Shown here one piece after another: positions 47,782-59,199 of a DNA stretch of 64,000 nucleotides. Numbering within the stretch: position 1 is the first letter of the stretch; each line of letters starts with the position of its first letter. A program made the position numbers and the translations under genes. The stretch is from Puccinellia tenuiflora. Lineage: Eukaryota; Streptophyta; Magnoliopsida; Poales; Poaceae. The stretch spans positions 605,075-669,074 of the forward strand of contig QRDG01000027.1 in NCBI GenBank assembly GCA_012064385.1, given 5' to 3'. The notes beneath the pieces were generated by a model, which ran no database searches, was not told the origin of the DNA, and saw only the letters and a list, made by a program, of their open reading frames with translations.

Positions 47782-50700
47782 TGTAGCGACTCGACCCTCG
47801 GTTTAAGGCACCTTCATCGTAGGAAGGAAAAAACCCGGATCCCCGGCCGTTGGATAGGAGCACTGCCTTTACCGTGCTTAGAATTGATGAAATTAGATTT
47901 ATTACAAAACCCAGGATCTTCCTATTGGTAGGTGGTATACAACTACCCCTATCCCTATTGTCTATGAGTATAGTGCTAGTCTCGGATCGACTCGCTAGCA
48001 CACTCATTACAAATGAAATATCAAAGCACAATGCGTCTTTATTACAACGAAATGATCCAGAATAACAAAGTCCTTACATCTTTGCATAGCATTGTCGCTA
48101 GCACAAAATAACTTCATTGAAATAAAAGCACACAGCGGAAAGTAAACGATAATGAAGCTCCAATCAACTCGTGCCACAGGCGTACGTGCCAGGTGTAGCT
48201 TCAAGACCTACGTAATATCGTACCTGCAACAGTGTAATTGCAGCCGTTCGCGAATACGGTCAGTACATTGGGATTTGTACTGGCAAGTGAGCAAGTTATT
48301 AATTGAACACTAGTCTACCTAGCTACTACATGCAATTTGGGCTAGGTGGACTTGAAGGCTCTTTGCATAAAAGCAATTTTATCCTATCAATTTGATAAAC
48401 AATTTTACAACAAAGATAAACAATCATTGGACACTGGTAGAAACCAGTGCTCCTACCCTTTGGTTCACCCATCATATTTTAATTACATAAGTGGAATGAG
48501 TGAGAACTCTTGTAGGATCTAGTCTAGTTGGCTCAAGATGTCCGTAACCGGGGACACGGCTAAGTACTTAGATTTAAACTCTCGAGAGTGTTGTACACTT
48601 TACCCACATGGTCTATCTAACCCCATTTACCTAAACACTCAATTTGTATATAGGTTGGGAGAAAGCTAAACCGAGACCGTTGGGTAGTAGACCCTCAAGC
48701 CATCCTCCGCACCGTACCAAACCTACTACGCTACATCTCTGGCTACGGGGACCCGAGTGCCTACTACTTAGTTAGTCAAGACGATGCCCATATCTATTTC
48801 GACATGTGGTTGTACTCGTAAGCTACTAAACAAGATTCCACATTTATTCTCGGGAACCTGGGTGGCCATTCACAAGTGCACCTACTCGGATACTACGGAC
48901 CCGAGCAGCCACTCAACTATTTACCGCCAAAGCATACCAATACCACCCAGACATCAAGTTAATTAAAGTTGTTTTATTAGATTTGCAAACATAACCATGA
49001 ATACAATATCAATCTCATAATGTGATCCCATAACCACGTCTAAGCAACTAAGCAAATTTTAATGGTGGTTTCATGGTGGAACTAATCTACAAGGATACAT
49101 ATGGTAACTCACTTGGGGTTTAGTGAATCACCTAATAGCATAGCATACAAACCAACTCCTATAAATGCAAGTCTACAAAAATAGGACTAGATGCGTAAAA
49201 AAAATAGTAGGTGGTATGGTTGCATCACTTGCCTTCAGTTGTCGGAGTAGTCGTTCACGCACTCGTTGCAGTCACAACAACAGTTGCAACCAACGTCGTT
49301 GTCTACACGATGATACGCGATACACAACATTAGAAACAAAGCAAACATACACATATGCATGCATGACATGTTAATTGGACACAAAACATTAACTTTAGTT
49401 CTCTGGATTATATGATGCATGAAAAAAATATTTTTAATGCAACAAACCAATTAAGATCAAGTTAATGTTGATTAAAATGTTAAACATGGATCACCTAATA
49501 AACTTTCAAAAACTAGTTCACAAAAATTAGGTTTAATGTTCTCTGGACAGAGGATTTAATTTAGAAACTTTTAGCCGAAAGAATTAATTCAATTTGAGTT
49601 ATAGATAAAAAGTTATTCCCAAATTATCAATTAACAAGATTTGAAAATACAGAATATAAAACTTTGATAAAGCTGAATATTATTTTAGATCTGGATAGAT
49701 ATTATTTTTCTAAGAATTTTAGTATATTGATCTTAATTTTTCGAGTTACGGTTGAAGAGATATGAATTTTACAAGTTTTAATAATTTCCTGAAATTTTAA
49801 TTCGAATTAAACGGAAAAGATTCCGTGCAGGGGCTAGGGCTGACGTCAGCTGACGTGAGCGCCGCGATCTGATTGGTTGATACCCCTTCGCGGGTTAGAT
49901 CTAATCCGGACCGTCTGATTGAGATCGGACGGCCGTGGACGCGCGCGTGGTCGACACGGCGGCGGCTTACCGGTGGTCGACGGTGGCGGCTCCGGTGGCT
50001 TCGGGCGGTGATGGCCGGCGGTGCTCCGGTGGTTCCCCGGTCTCGGAGACGACGGCTCCGGGTGAGGCTCGGCGTGGGGCTCCTCCTCGCGTCCTCGGCA
50101 GCTCCTCCCATGGACCCGAACGGCGGCGGCCCAAGCTCCGAGCTCCGGTTAATGGTGGTGGCGGCGGCAGAAATTTCCGAGCTCGAAATCGAGCTCGGTT
50201 TGAGGCTAGGGTTTGTGGTTTGTGCGGGGACGGAACGGCAGGGGGTCGGGGTATTTAAGGGCGAGATTTCGTGGCGGAGGGGCAAAAGATTTGAAGGAAT
50301 CGGAGATTTTTTTCAGGATAGAAATCGTTTTCTGGACGAACTCGTAGCAAGCTGCTCGTTCTAGAAGACGACCTGACAGGTGGGCTCCACCCGTCAGCGG
50401 GGGAAAAGGAAAAAGGAAAGAAAAAAGGCTCCGGAAAAAAAAATGGACCGGCTCGGCCCATTGCAGGTGCGCGCGCGACAGGTTAGTGGGATGCGGCCCA
50501 CTAGCACGCCCGATTCGTTTTTTTTTTGATCTTGTCTTTTTATCTTTTTCTGAAAACTATTTTAGTTATAACTTTTGGTTTTTAACTCCGAATTGAGTCA
50601 AACAAATTTTGAAAAATTTGTAAAATTGACCTCTGTCATATTTGACTATAAAAGGGTGCTTTTGCACAATTCTCCAAGCATATATATTTAGCTTGTTGAA

Positions 50701-50848
50701 TTTTTGATTAAATCAAAATAGGGGTTTAGCTTTATTTCTTTTGGAAACTATGCAAATCAAACAAATGCAAATTTTTTTTAAAGTATGCCATGAAGAAATG
50801 CACATGCTCTAAATGCAGAACATCCAAATAAAAGATTGGGATGTTACA
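47782..50848 (-). repeat. 5' LTR of the Tekay-like element
   Basis: 3,067 bp, TGTAGCGACT...GGGATGTTACA on the plus strand. Its inner end is next to the primer-binding site at 47767-47779. Confidence 0.88.
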
Positions 50849-50853
50849 CTCGA

Positions 50854-53100
50854 CAGGCCCAACACAACCTTACTTGTTGGGGATAGGTCCAGTGGATATG
50901 TAACACCCCTCCTCCAAACCCATCCTAGCCTTTGGTTGCCCGCATTGCATCAGGTAGCAAACTTCCTTCCCCGTATTTGGTTTCACGTTTTGCTTGCACC
51001 CATGTTTGTAGTCATCTCATCCAATGAGTGTTGAGCTTACTGGCAAATAGTATCAAAATAAGATCAAATATTATGTTTCTCTTGTTCTACTTGTAGTTTG
51101 AGATGAAATAACACAAAGTTATCTGCAGAAACGAGGGAATTTGCAGTAAACAATAATAATAAGATGGAAGAGATTCCAACCTAGAAAAAAATTGAGGGAT
51201 CATAAGATAATCATGATTATTGGTAAAATGATGAATATTAAAGTCTCGTGGCTGGATACCTAGTTGATCGTGTGATCTTACGCAAAGATAAACTCTTGCA
51301 TTTGAGAGATATAACCTAGCTTCGGGAGTCTACATCAACTACTTCAGCTACAATGTTCTGATCGTCAAGGGTATGACACCGTTAACTGCAATCTGATAGT
51401 GCTCTTGGTTCAAACTTGCGTGTATGAAATGCTTTGTCTTGTGTGTCTCGTTCTCAAGCATACATATTTTTTGTTACTCTGACATTCACATTGTACCATC
51501 AATTGTACCAACACAATCATATGATAACATGAAAAAATTGTTATCTTGTTGGGATCTGCATTTTTTGGGATGCTGAAAAAGTGTTTCTTACCTTGAAATA
51601 TGAATATCATCTTAGGATCATTCGTATCTTCAAAGTTGGATCATCACTTCTGGCTTTACCATATCACCTCTAAGCTCAACAGTTGCGTACACGACTTGCT
51701 TGAAACATTGTGGTAGTCTCTACGAATCTTGAAGGTGTCGTGAATTACTCTAAATCTCCGGTTATAACCAACACCATGAAGGAACATTGTGACTTTCTCT
51801 TCCACAAATGCGTAAAACTATTTACCAACAAGCCCATCCCTCGAAGGTTTTGCAAAGGTAGAAAATGAGAGGGGGCTCTTCTCATTCGAAGCATTCTGAC
51901 ACCCTACATCAGTACAATTTTATACATCGTTCAGGTTCGTCCGCCTATCTTGATCTCGTTATAACATTGGACCATATGTTGTCATTGGGGCATACAATAG
52001 GGTAGCCCTCTTATGGATCAAAAGCAACCACTCTTGAATCACAATTATGAGTATTGCGGCTGGATGATAAAATTCATTGACCATAATGTTGAATATAACC
52101 ATTTATTCTAAGTAGGATCCCCTCACAAACATATCGATGAAATACACCATTCCATGGTTTCATCTAACATGTCTATGTAAATCAACCAACCTAACGTTTG
52201 GGGGTGGGGTGCTTTTCACCATGAGTACCTGAGAAGGAGAGCACCATCAAAACGGGAGAGAGAGGAGAGCACCGCCAGTTCTGAAGAGGAAGAAGAGCAC
52301 CAGAGGGCGAGATTTGAGTTTTATTCTATGGTGGAGGTCAGATAGTTAGCGAGAGGATAGTATTTGATTCACGCAAAAACGCACGGCCAGCAGCAGCCAT
52401 CTCCCGCGTCATGCACCATTGTCGAGCCAACCATTTCCACCTTGCACCCATATGATCCTACCTCGCTTGAAACGTTTGATTGAGAAATTCCTCGAGACCT
52501 TGCTGAGATGTGCAGTGCTTTAAGCATCCTGCGGTTCACTAAACACGTTCATATACATCTGTATGTGGTTTGCATGGAATAGTTAAAATATCTTATATTA
52601 TGATACGGAGGGTGTATGTTCACCATTGAGACTCGTGTAGATCATTATCTTCTAGGTGCATGTATAATGTTAGCTCAAATAGTATCTCAATCTCTCTTAT
52701 GTGAATTAGCATTTAACCAAAAGTATTTAAATTCAAATGGCTCAATATTTTTTTCTAGATCTAGTCAAACAATAAGTTTGGGTTAAAATTGCGATGCATG
52801 ATTGGTGTCGCATCAGTGGCTAATACTCGAGTGTGTTTTCTTCAACTTGAGAGCACTCAAATTCCTATGCACTACGATTTTTCTTTTAGAAAGTAGGAGA
52901 GTAGAGATTGATTGCGTAGAGCAGAGATCGAAGTGCTTAGCATGTGAGTACTCCATAGCAAAAGAAGTCGAGAACAGCACTCCCTAGACGTTTCCCACAA
53001 ATTAATGAGATGTTTAATTAAATTAAATCAACAAAGGTCTCTATAAAATCATCAAGCTAAAACCTGTCCAGCTCCATTGATGTCTTCAAACAATTTTAAT
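50854..53100. other. Intergenic DNA with a Stowaway fragment
   Basis: No gene recognised. At about 52540-52613 there is half of a Stowaway-type MITE (catatacatctgtatgtgg... ending tacggaggg). The remainder is AT-rich and of unknown origin. It forms the upstream region of the glutaredoxin-like gene. Confidence 0.4.
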
Positions 53101-53332
53101 CAATGAAGCCATTCGTGCGTGCCATCATCCGTTATTCGTGCTATTTTTGTCACCTTCGCGCTTGTCTTCCGGCCGTTTCATTCACGACTAATTAAGCCAA
53201 CAAGCTGTGGAGAAAACTGCTGGATCCGTTTCTTCCTACAAAGCCGCATTACCTCGAGCTCGATCGCCACGCCCAAGAACCCAGAGACCATCCTGATCTC
53301 CATGCCATTCCCCAAATCCTCGGCTGCGGTTG

Positions 53333-53384
53333 CGTCCACGCCGTCGCCGTCGATTGAGCGTCCACGCCGTCGCCGTCGATTGAG
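53333..53384 (+). repeat. Perfect 26-bp tandem duplication in the 5' leader
   Basis: The unit begins cgtccacgccgtcgccgtcg and ends attgag, with copies at 53333-53358 and 53359-53384. It lies 68 bp upstream of the glutaredoxin-like start codon, so probably in the 5'UTR. Confidence 0.95.
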
Positions 53385-53451
53385 CGTGCGCGCGTGAACG
53401 AGACCTAGCACCACCGCGCCGTGACGCCGGTTTGTGTCTGACCGGCCGGCC

Positions 53452-54720
53452 ATGGGGTGCGCCACCTCCATAGAGGCGCGCCGCGACGTGCGCTGGGTGG
53501 AGGCCACGACGGTGTCCGGCCCGCGCGCGAGCCGGAGCTTCTCGATGCCGTCCGTGGACCGTCAGCGGCTGCGATCCAAGGCCGCGTCGGTGCTGGGCAA
53601 CCTCGGCCTTGCCCCCGGGCGGCGCTCCGGCGCGACGTCGTGCAAGTACGCGACCCTGACGGTCGAGGAGATCATGATGAAGTTCGAGAGTGAATGCCCC
53701 GCCGGCGCGAGGGAGGTGGTGATGCTCGCCCCCGTCAAGGAGATGATGGTGCCACCGAGGCGGCAGACCGTCGCCAGGGTCAGCACGCCAACGCGGACGC
53801 CGCCCAACGAGCCGGAGGTGATCAACGCGTGGGAGCTCATGGCCGGGCTCGACGACGACGAGGGCCCGACGCCGCGTGCAGTGCATCATCAGCCGCCGGC
53901 GCCGACGACTCCGCCGTGGATGCAGGCCGACACGAACGTCCCCTTAGCGTTCGAGTTTGACCCAGAGATACTGTCCGGTTTCCGGGAGGCTCTAGCGCAG
54001 GACACGTCGCCGTCGCAGCCGATCACGGCTAGCTCGCCCACGGACAATGAGGGACCGGCGTCGCGGAAGGATGCCGGCGAAGCCAATGCGTGCACGCCGG
54101 TTTCGCCGGCCCCCAGGGACATGCCGGAGCTCTCCGGCATTGTCCGCGCCCGCATCAACGCGTTCCAAGAAAAGATCATCGAGCGGAGGGCAAGCAACGG
54201 CGGCCGCGACGCGAAGGCGGCGGCGCTTGGGCCACCAGGGGGCAAGCGGAAGGCGGTGGTGTACTTCACCAGCCTCCGCGGCGTGCGCAAAACGTTCGTG
54301 GACTGCTGCTCCGTGCGCAGCATCCTGCGCAGCTACGGCGTGCGCGTCGACGAGCGCGACGTGTCCTTGCACGCGGCATTCAAGGCCGAGCTCGCGCAGC
54401 TCCTCGCCGCCGGAGCCGCGCTCCCGCGCGTGTTCATCGACGGGCGGTACCTTGGTGGAGCCGAGGATGTGCAGGCGCTGCACGAGGCCGGTGAGCTGGC
54501 GCGCGCGCTGGAGCGGTGCGACGCCGCGCCTATGCGCAAGCTCGGGTGCATGGAGGCGTGCGCGGCCTGCGGCGACGTCCGGTTCGTGCCCTGCGAGACG
54601 TGCTACGGCAGCTGCAAGATCTTCGTCGAGGAAGAGGAGGACGATGACGGCGGTGAGTTCCGGCGGTGCCCAGACTGCAACGAGAACGGCCTCATTGGGT
54701 GCCCCGTCTGCAGCTGCTGA
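53452..54720 (+). CDS. Glutaredoxin-like domain protein with C-terminal CxxC module
   Basis: A single-exon gene of 422 residues. I chose the ATG at 53452 over the in-frame ATG at 53434 because it gives MGCATS, a strong N-myristoylation/palmitoylation signal, suggesting membrane attachment. Residues about 10-260 are low-complexity and basic, with a conserved INAWELMAGLDDD motif (125-136). Residues about 266-355 are the glutaredoxin-like fold (KAVVYFTSLRGVRKTF, LPRVFIDGRYLGGAEDV). The usual CPYC site is replaced by DCCS (Cys285/286). Residues 366-422 hold four CxxC pairs (CAAC, CETC, CPDC, CPVC), a DnaJ-like zinc module. This arrangement defines a plant-specific family of glutaredoxin-domain proteins whose biochemical role is not settled; redox activity is not assured. 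The frame is intact and very GC-rich. Confidence 0.9.
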   Translation: MGCATSIEARRDVRWVEATTVSGPRASRSFSMPSVDRQRLRSKAASVLGNLGLAPGRRSGATSCKYATLTVEEIMMKFESECPAGAREVVMLAPVKEMMVPPRRQTVARVSTPTRTPPNEPEVINAWELMAGLDDDEGPTPRAVHHQPPAPTTPPWMQADTNVPLAFEFDPEILSGFREALAQDTSPSQPITASSPTDNEGPASRKDAGEANACTPVSPAPRDMPELSGIVRARINAFQEKIIERRASNGGRDAKAAALGPPGGKRKAVVYFTSLRGVRKTFVDCCSVRSILRSYGVRVDERDVSLHAAFKAELAQLLAAGAALPRVFIDGRYLGGAEDVQALHEAGELARALERCDAAPMRKLGCMEACAACGDVRFVPCETCYGSCKIFVEEEEDDDGGEFRRCPDCNENGLIGCPVCSC

Positions 54721-55298
54721 TGCTTTTTTTTTTTTTTGTTACAGTGTACCGTAGATTAAAATTCTCATACGATTTTAGCTGTTTGTACTTTGTACAGTGT
54801 GAAGAGCATTTACAGAATAATTTTATGCGGCCAGAGGTTTGCTTTAGGCTCTTAACAATCCTGGGTCAAATTTTGTTGGTGAAATGAAGAGACAGTCATA
54901 TGAATCTACACAACCTGCGTTGACATAGTGTAACTTCTGAGACAGAGACAATACAATTCAGTTCAGAGTTCTACCTGAGCTGCGTTCAATATGAAATTTA
55001 TCTCTCGACGTGGGCAGAACTAAAAAAGATAATGAATGAATAAATAAGAGAACATCAGAAAGACAGAAACATGACTGCACGATCACCTGATTGAAATGTG
55101 CACAAATAGCTGTGTTCAAGCCACACTTGTTGTCTGAGAAACCGACAGTGTTATCTTGGCTAGTACGGTACTGTTATTATATATAGTATATTACATTTGG
55201 TTGATGCGTAAATATCATACTCCTATTGTCTGAACAGCTGACTTTTGTTTTGCTTAACTGAAACAACCGACCATATGCACAGCGTGTTTATTTTCGAC

Positions 55299-57115
55299 TT
55301 AATTCTGCCTACCATGAGCAGCCAAATTTTCGGCGGCCTTGGCTGCCCGGGTGAGGGCGTCGGACACCATCATAGCTCCTGCGGAGAAGTAGCTGCTGGT
55401 CACGATGCTGTTCACAACCTTAACCGCTGTTCTTCCGGTCACACCCGCGACCGTCATGGTCGTCCCGGATACATTGTAGGTCTCGTCCACTGATCTGATT
55501 GCGCCAACACCGGCGCTGACTCTGTCCGTGAGACCGATTCTCTTGCTCAGCTCTGCAGCCTTTGCTGCCGCAGACCCTGTGATCTGGTAGGACTCATCGA
55601 AAGCTCTAGCCTTGGACAACGCGTCCTTGCTCAGTATGTATCCCCTCGCCAGCATCGTCTTAACGACGTCTTGAGCCACTGTGAAAGCTTCCTGTGGGGT
55701 AGAGTTGAACTGGCATGATTGGTACTCCTGCTCGGGTTGTAGTAATGAAAAAACAAAATGTTAGCTAATGAAATCAAGGTAATATTCAGATTAGTTTATC
55801 TGAAACTGGTCATACTTGAACAGAGACATGTTTTTGTGATTTTATTTCTACTGTTACTTTTCATGTAAGGAGATAATTTTCTTGTATTTAACAGAAAGAC
55901 AACTATTACTGACTAACTGTGTGAGTGTGACTAACACAGCCCTTATCGTCACTTGAAAGAAGGATGGTCAGAGACAGGTGAAAATTAGCAGCATGAATGA
56001 TGCATACCCTATATTCCATTTCCTCTTCGACCTGCCAAGTTGGCCTGTCCCAGAAATTACAAGGCTCATCAGGTTGCCAGGTTGGCCTGTCCCAGAAATT
56101 AGAAGGCTCATCAGCTTGTCCCCAGCGAGATATGCAAACCGGCTGATCCACAATAGTAGCCCCCTGTCAATATGCAAAGTGTCATCAAGGGCGAAAAAAG
56201 ACAAAGTATGTGTTCGCTATGCACAGGGGATATGTTGAAAAAAAAAGTCATCTAAGTGGTTCAGCAAAGAAGTATGCATGCGTCATGGCACCTTCCAGAT
56301 TACTCAAATCAACACAGATAGGGGTTATCGAATTTGAAGATTAGGCCAGTAGTAGTGGATACACAAAATATTGAAAAAAGAACATCTGACCACTATTTGT
56401 CAAGTGATAACAGTTACATTTTCAAGGACTTCAACAGTATGGAATCTGAGCTAAACTATATACGTGAGATGATGGAATGTACTCTAGATGATTAGGACAT
56501 CAAATTACCGATAATTGTGTACATTAAGATGTACCAGTAGGCAACAAAAGAACTTCTACTGTAGGAAACTTAATACCACACTGAATCACCAGATCATGGA
56601 ACGCTAGGAATTAACCTTAGGACATCGTGATAAAAATATGATGCAGACCACTAGTTTGAATAATATTGCTGCCAATAAAACTTACACTCAACAACACTGC
56701 AGTTTCCAAGGCATACGGTTCCCTGAAAGTCACGTAAGCAGTAGAACCATATCCTCCTGACCTGCTAATGTTAAATTCTTCAGAAAATGGATGATAAGAA
56801 GAAAAATACATGGAAATAACACAAAATTTGAATTGAACAATCATACTACAATTAAATATTAAAAATGATCAGCAATAAAATAAAATATTACTAGGACTGA
56901 AATTCTAGCAACCATGGTGTATCTTGAAATTTCCTCAGCATGCATTGACATCATAAATACTAAACTAACTGTAACTTATGATGGGCAAGTAAATATCACC
57001 TGATAAGGTCTATATGCTCAATAGGGCCAGAGAATGAAAAGAAGTCATGAAGATCACTTTCAGATGCGCTGCTTGAAAGGTTGGTGACTTCTACCGTGTA
57101 CCCCGTGCCACTCAT
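55299..57115 (-). CDS. RRM protein, BPA1 (binding partner of ACD11)-like
   Basis: Four coding exons on the minus strand: 57115-57000, 56761-56686, 56163-56008 and 55727-55299; all introns are GT/AG, giving 258 residues. The RRM covers about 5-70 (YTVEVTNLSSSASESDLHDF, then GSTAYVTF). The middle (71-116) begins IVDQPVCISRWGQ and includes a duplicated 14-residue segment. The C-terminal region (117-258) is the family's conserved Ala-rich part (AQDVVKTMLARGYILSKDAL, GLTDRVSAG). Arabidopsis BPA1 proteins bind the sphingolipid-transfer protein ACD11 and modulate cell death and immunity; that role is inferred by family here. A 5'UTR exon (about 59200-59045, donor GTAAGT) spliced to 57119 leaves a 1,925-bp leader intron. 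The frame is intact. Confidence 0.9.
56029..56112 (-). repeat. 42-bp tandem duplication within exon 3 of the BPA1-like gene
   Basis: Copies are 56071-56112 and 56029-56070. Each encodes 14 residues of the form DEP[SC]NFWDRPTWQ plus one (residues 82-95 and 96-109). The frame is kept. Confidence 0.93.
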
Positions 57116-57119
57116 GATT

Positions 57120-59044
57120 CTGTAAGTCATCAAACACAAAGGTTGAGCATTTCCTGCAGATGGGTTACATGTGCCTCTAGTAATTGAATGTGCATATCAA
57201 AGTAGGACAGTACTATCTGGGATGTACATACGCTACCTTACAAATGATAACATTAGATTATGTTTCTACCTACTTATACATGAGTTGCAATTATCACCGT
57301 CGCTTATACTGTTCTATGAGAGATGCACTTAGGAAAATTTGGACATTTGTTAATATGCTTATCCATTTATCTCTTTTTGTCCTGCAAGCATGGTATAGGT
57401 GTGAAGTCTATATGGAAATTTTGAAAAGAATTTATGCCGCTTTCTATCAAAGCTAGAAAATTGGTATTTATTGGAACAGAACAAAATTTTGTACATTTAT
57501 CAGCTGGCAAGTATATGGTGATTGCATCCCCGCTGTATGACAACTGGACTACAAAACCGTGCACAATAATATGCCCACTAGCAGCAGGTGACCTGCAGCA
57601 AATTTTTACTACCGAAGGTGATACGGTATTTTTTGTTTCCTATTTCTGATCGTGATTTGCTAAATGAAGAATTTTTTATAAGATCACTTTAAGCTTTGTG
57701 GACATCCCAAATTTGCAGTATTCGACATGTTATCAGAAGCGGTACTATCTTGCTGGACCTAGGCTCAGTCTTGGGTTAAGATTTAAATATATTATATGTT
57801 CCCTGCACAATATTATCAGCCATGTGCACAGAGTGGTTCATTCGTACCCAAAAAGCAAGGAAGGCATAAATAAAACTTTGTTTGGTGACCTTGGTCTGTG
57901 AGTCAAATACCACTGCGAAAAAACTATGGGTCCAGAGAAATTGGTGCTACCGTGTGACTTGTGCAATAGCCTTTCAGCTACCTTTTTAGACTAAAGATTT
58001 AGAGCTAGTCGATCATAATCTACTATGCTTTTATTACTTCTTGGTGTTCCTCTGGTCCACTGCCAAAAAAATAATTCCATAACAACCACACATGAAGGTG
58101 ATACAGTATTTGCTCTTCTTATTTTTCCTATTTCTGTCGTGATTTCTAAAATGAATACTTTTTTATTCGATCACTTTATGCTTTGTGAACATCCCAAATT
58201 TGCAGTATTCGACTTGTTATCAGAAGCAGTAAGATCTAGCTGGACCTAGGCTCAGTCTTGGGTTAAGATTTAAATATATTAGATGTTCCCAACAAAGTAT
58301 TATCAGACATGTGCACAAAGTGGTTCTTTGGTACCCGAAAAAGGAAGGTAGGCATAAATAAAACTTCGTCTGGTGACTTTGGTCCGTGAGTCAAATACCA
58401 CTGCGAAAAAACTATGGATCCAGAGAAATTGGTGCTACCGTGTGACGTGTGCAATAGCCTTTCAGCTACCTTTTTAGACTAAATATTTAGAGCTAGTCGA
58501 TAATCTACTATGCTTTTATTACTTCTTGGTGTTCCTCTGATCCACTGCCAAAAAAATAATTCCATAACTCAACCACTCATATACTTGTTTTTCATGCCCA
58601 AAATCATTCACTGTTCAACTAGCAGATTCCAGAACCATGGCAACTATTAACAATTCCCTCGCCTAAACAGTTACATGAATGAACTATGATCATTGTTTAC
58701 CGTACATGATTCTAGTACGAAACCGTGACAACATTACACAGAAAGCTGTATATATCTGGCAAAGGTAAAACAAAACGTACTAGTAGAACTACAATCTGGG
58801 ACCAAATCGGACAGAGGTGGATGAAAACCAGGGCACGAACTGATTGAACTAGCGAATCACACAGCACAGAGGAGAGAGGGCAGAGGAACAGACGAACTAA
58901 AGCCAAGCAGGCGCCAGTGCGCCACACTAAAACAGAGCGAAGCCTGCATCCTGGAGACGAACCACGGCGGCGCTCCAACGGATCGAACCAAAAATCCAAA
59001 TTCATAGGCGTGGGGGAAAAAACCAGAAGATCAGGAACACTTAC
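57120..59044 (-). other. 5'UTR intron of the BPA1-like gene
   Basis: The donor GTAAGT at 59044 follows a GC-rich leader. The acceptor CAG at 57120-57122 lies 4 nt before the start codon. The intron contains a large tandem duplication (57614-58570) and a short plus-strand open stretch (57434-57649) that I do not recognise. Long leader introns often affect expression level in grasses; that is inference here. Confidence 0.6.
57614..58570. repeat. Two tandem ~480-bp units in the leader intron
   Basis: Unit 1 is 57614-58093 and unit 2 is 58094 to about 58570. Both begin gaaggtgatac and run in the same order through gacatgttatcagaagc (or a variant), ggacctaggctcagtcttgg, gtcaaataccactgcg and ttcctctg.tccactgcc. 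They are clearly alike with scattered substitutions and small indels. Confidence 0.88.
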
Positions 59045-59199
59045 CCCTATCTCCCTCCGGACTCTTCCTCTGCAATCACTCAGCGCGGTCTGAACGAACA
59101 CCACCACCACCCACCGCAGGAAGGCGGCAGCGGTGGCCTTTAGTGGTGCGTGCGTGGGGGCGGGGCGAGACCTCGATCTCCTACCTAACTGCAACCGAC

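Larger units (their letters stand above)
39691..50848 (-). mobile_element. Complete Tekay-like chromovirus (Ty3-gypsy), disabled
   Basis: An 11,158-bp element, flanked by a perfect duplication CTCGA (39686-39690 and 50849-50853). LTRs are 39691-42574 and 47782-50848. Order on the minus strand: 5' LTR, PBS, small extra ORF, gag, pol (protease, RT, RNase H, integrase, chromodomain), polypurine tract, 3' LTR. The C-terminal chromodomain, the iMet primer site and the LTR start TGTAACATCCC place it in the Tekay/Del group of chromoviruses. The coding region has one frameshift and four stops, so this copy cannot move on its own. Confidence 0.9.

Noticed and set aside
53236..53889. 217-codon minus-strand ORF over the glutaredoxin-like gene
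   Set aside because: It is antisense to a recognised coding sequence and partly built on the 26-bp leader repeat.
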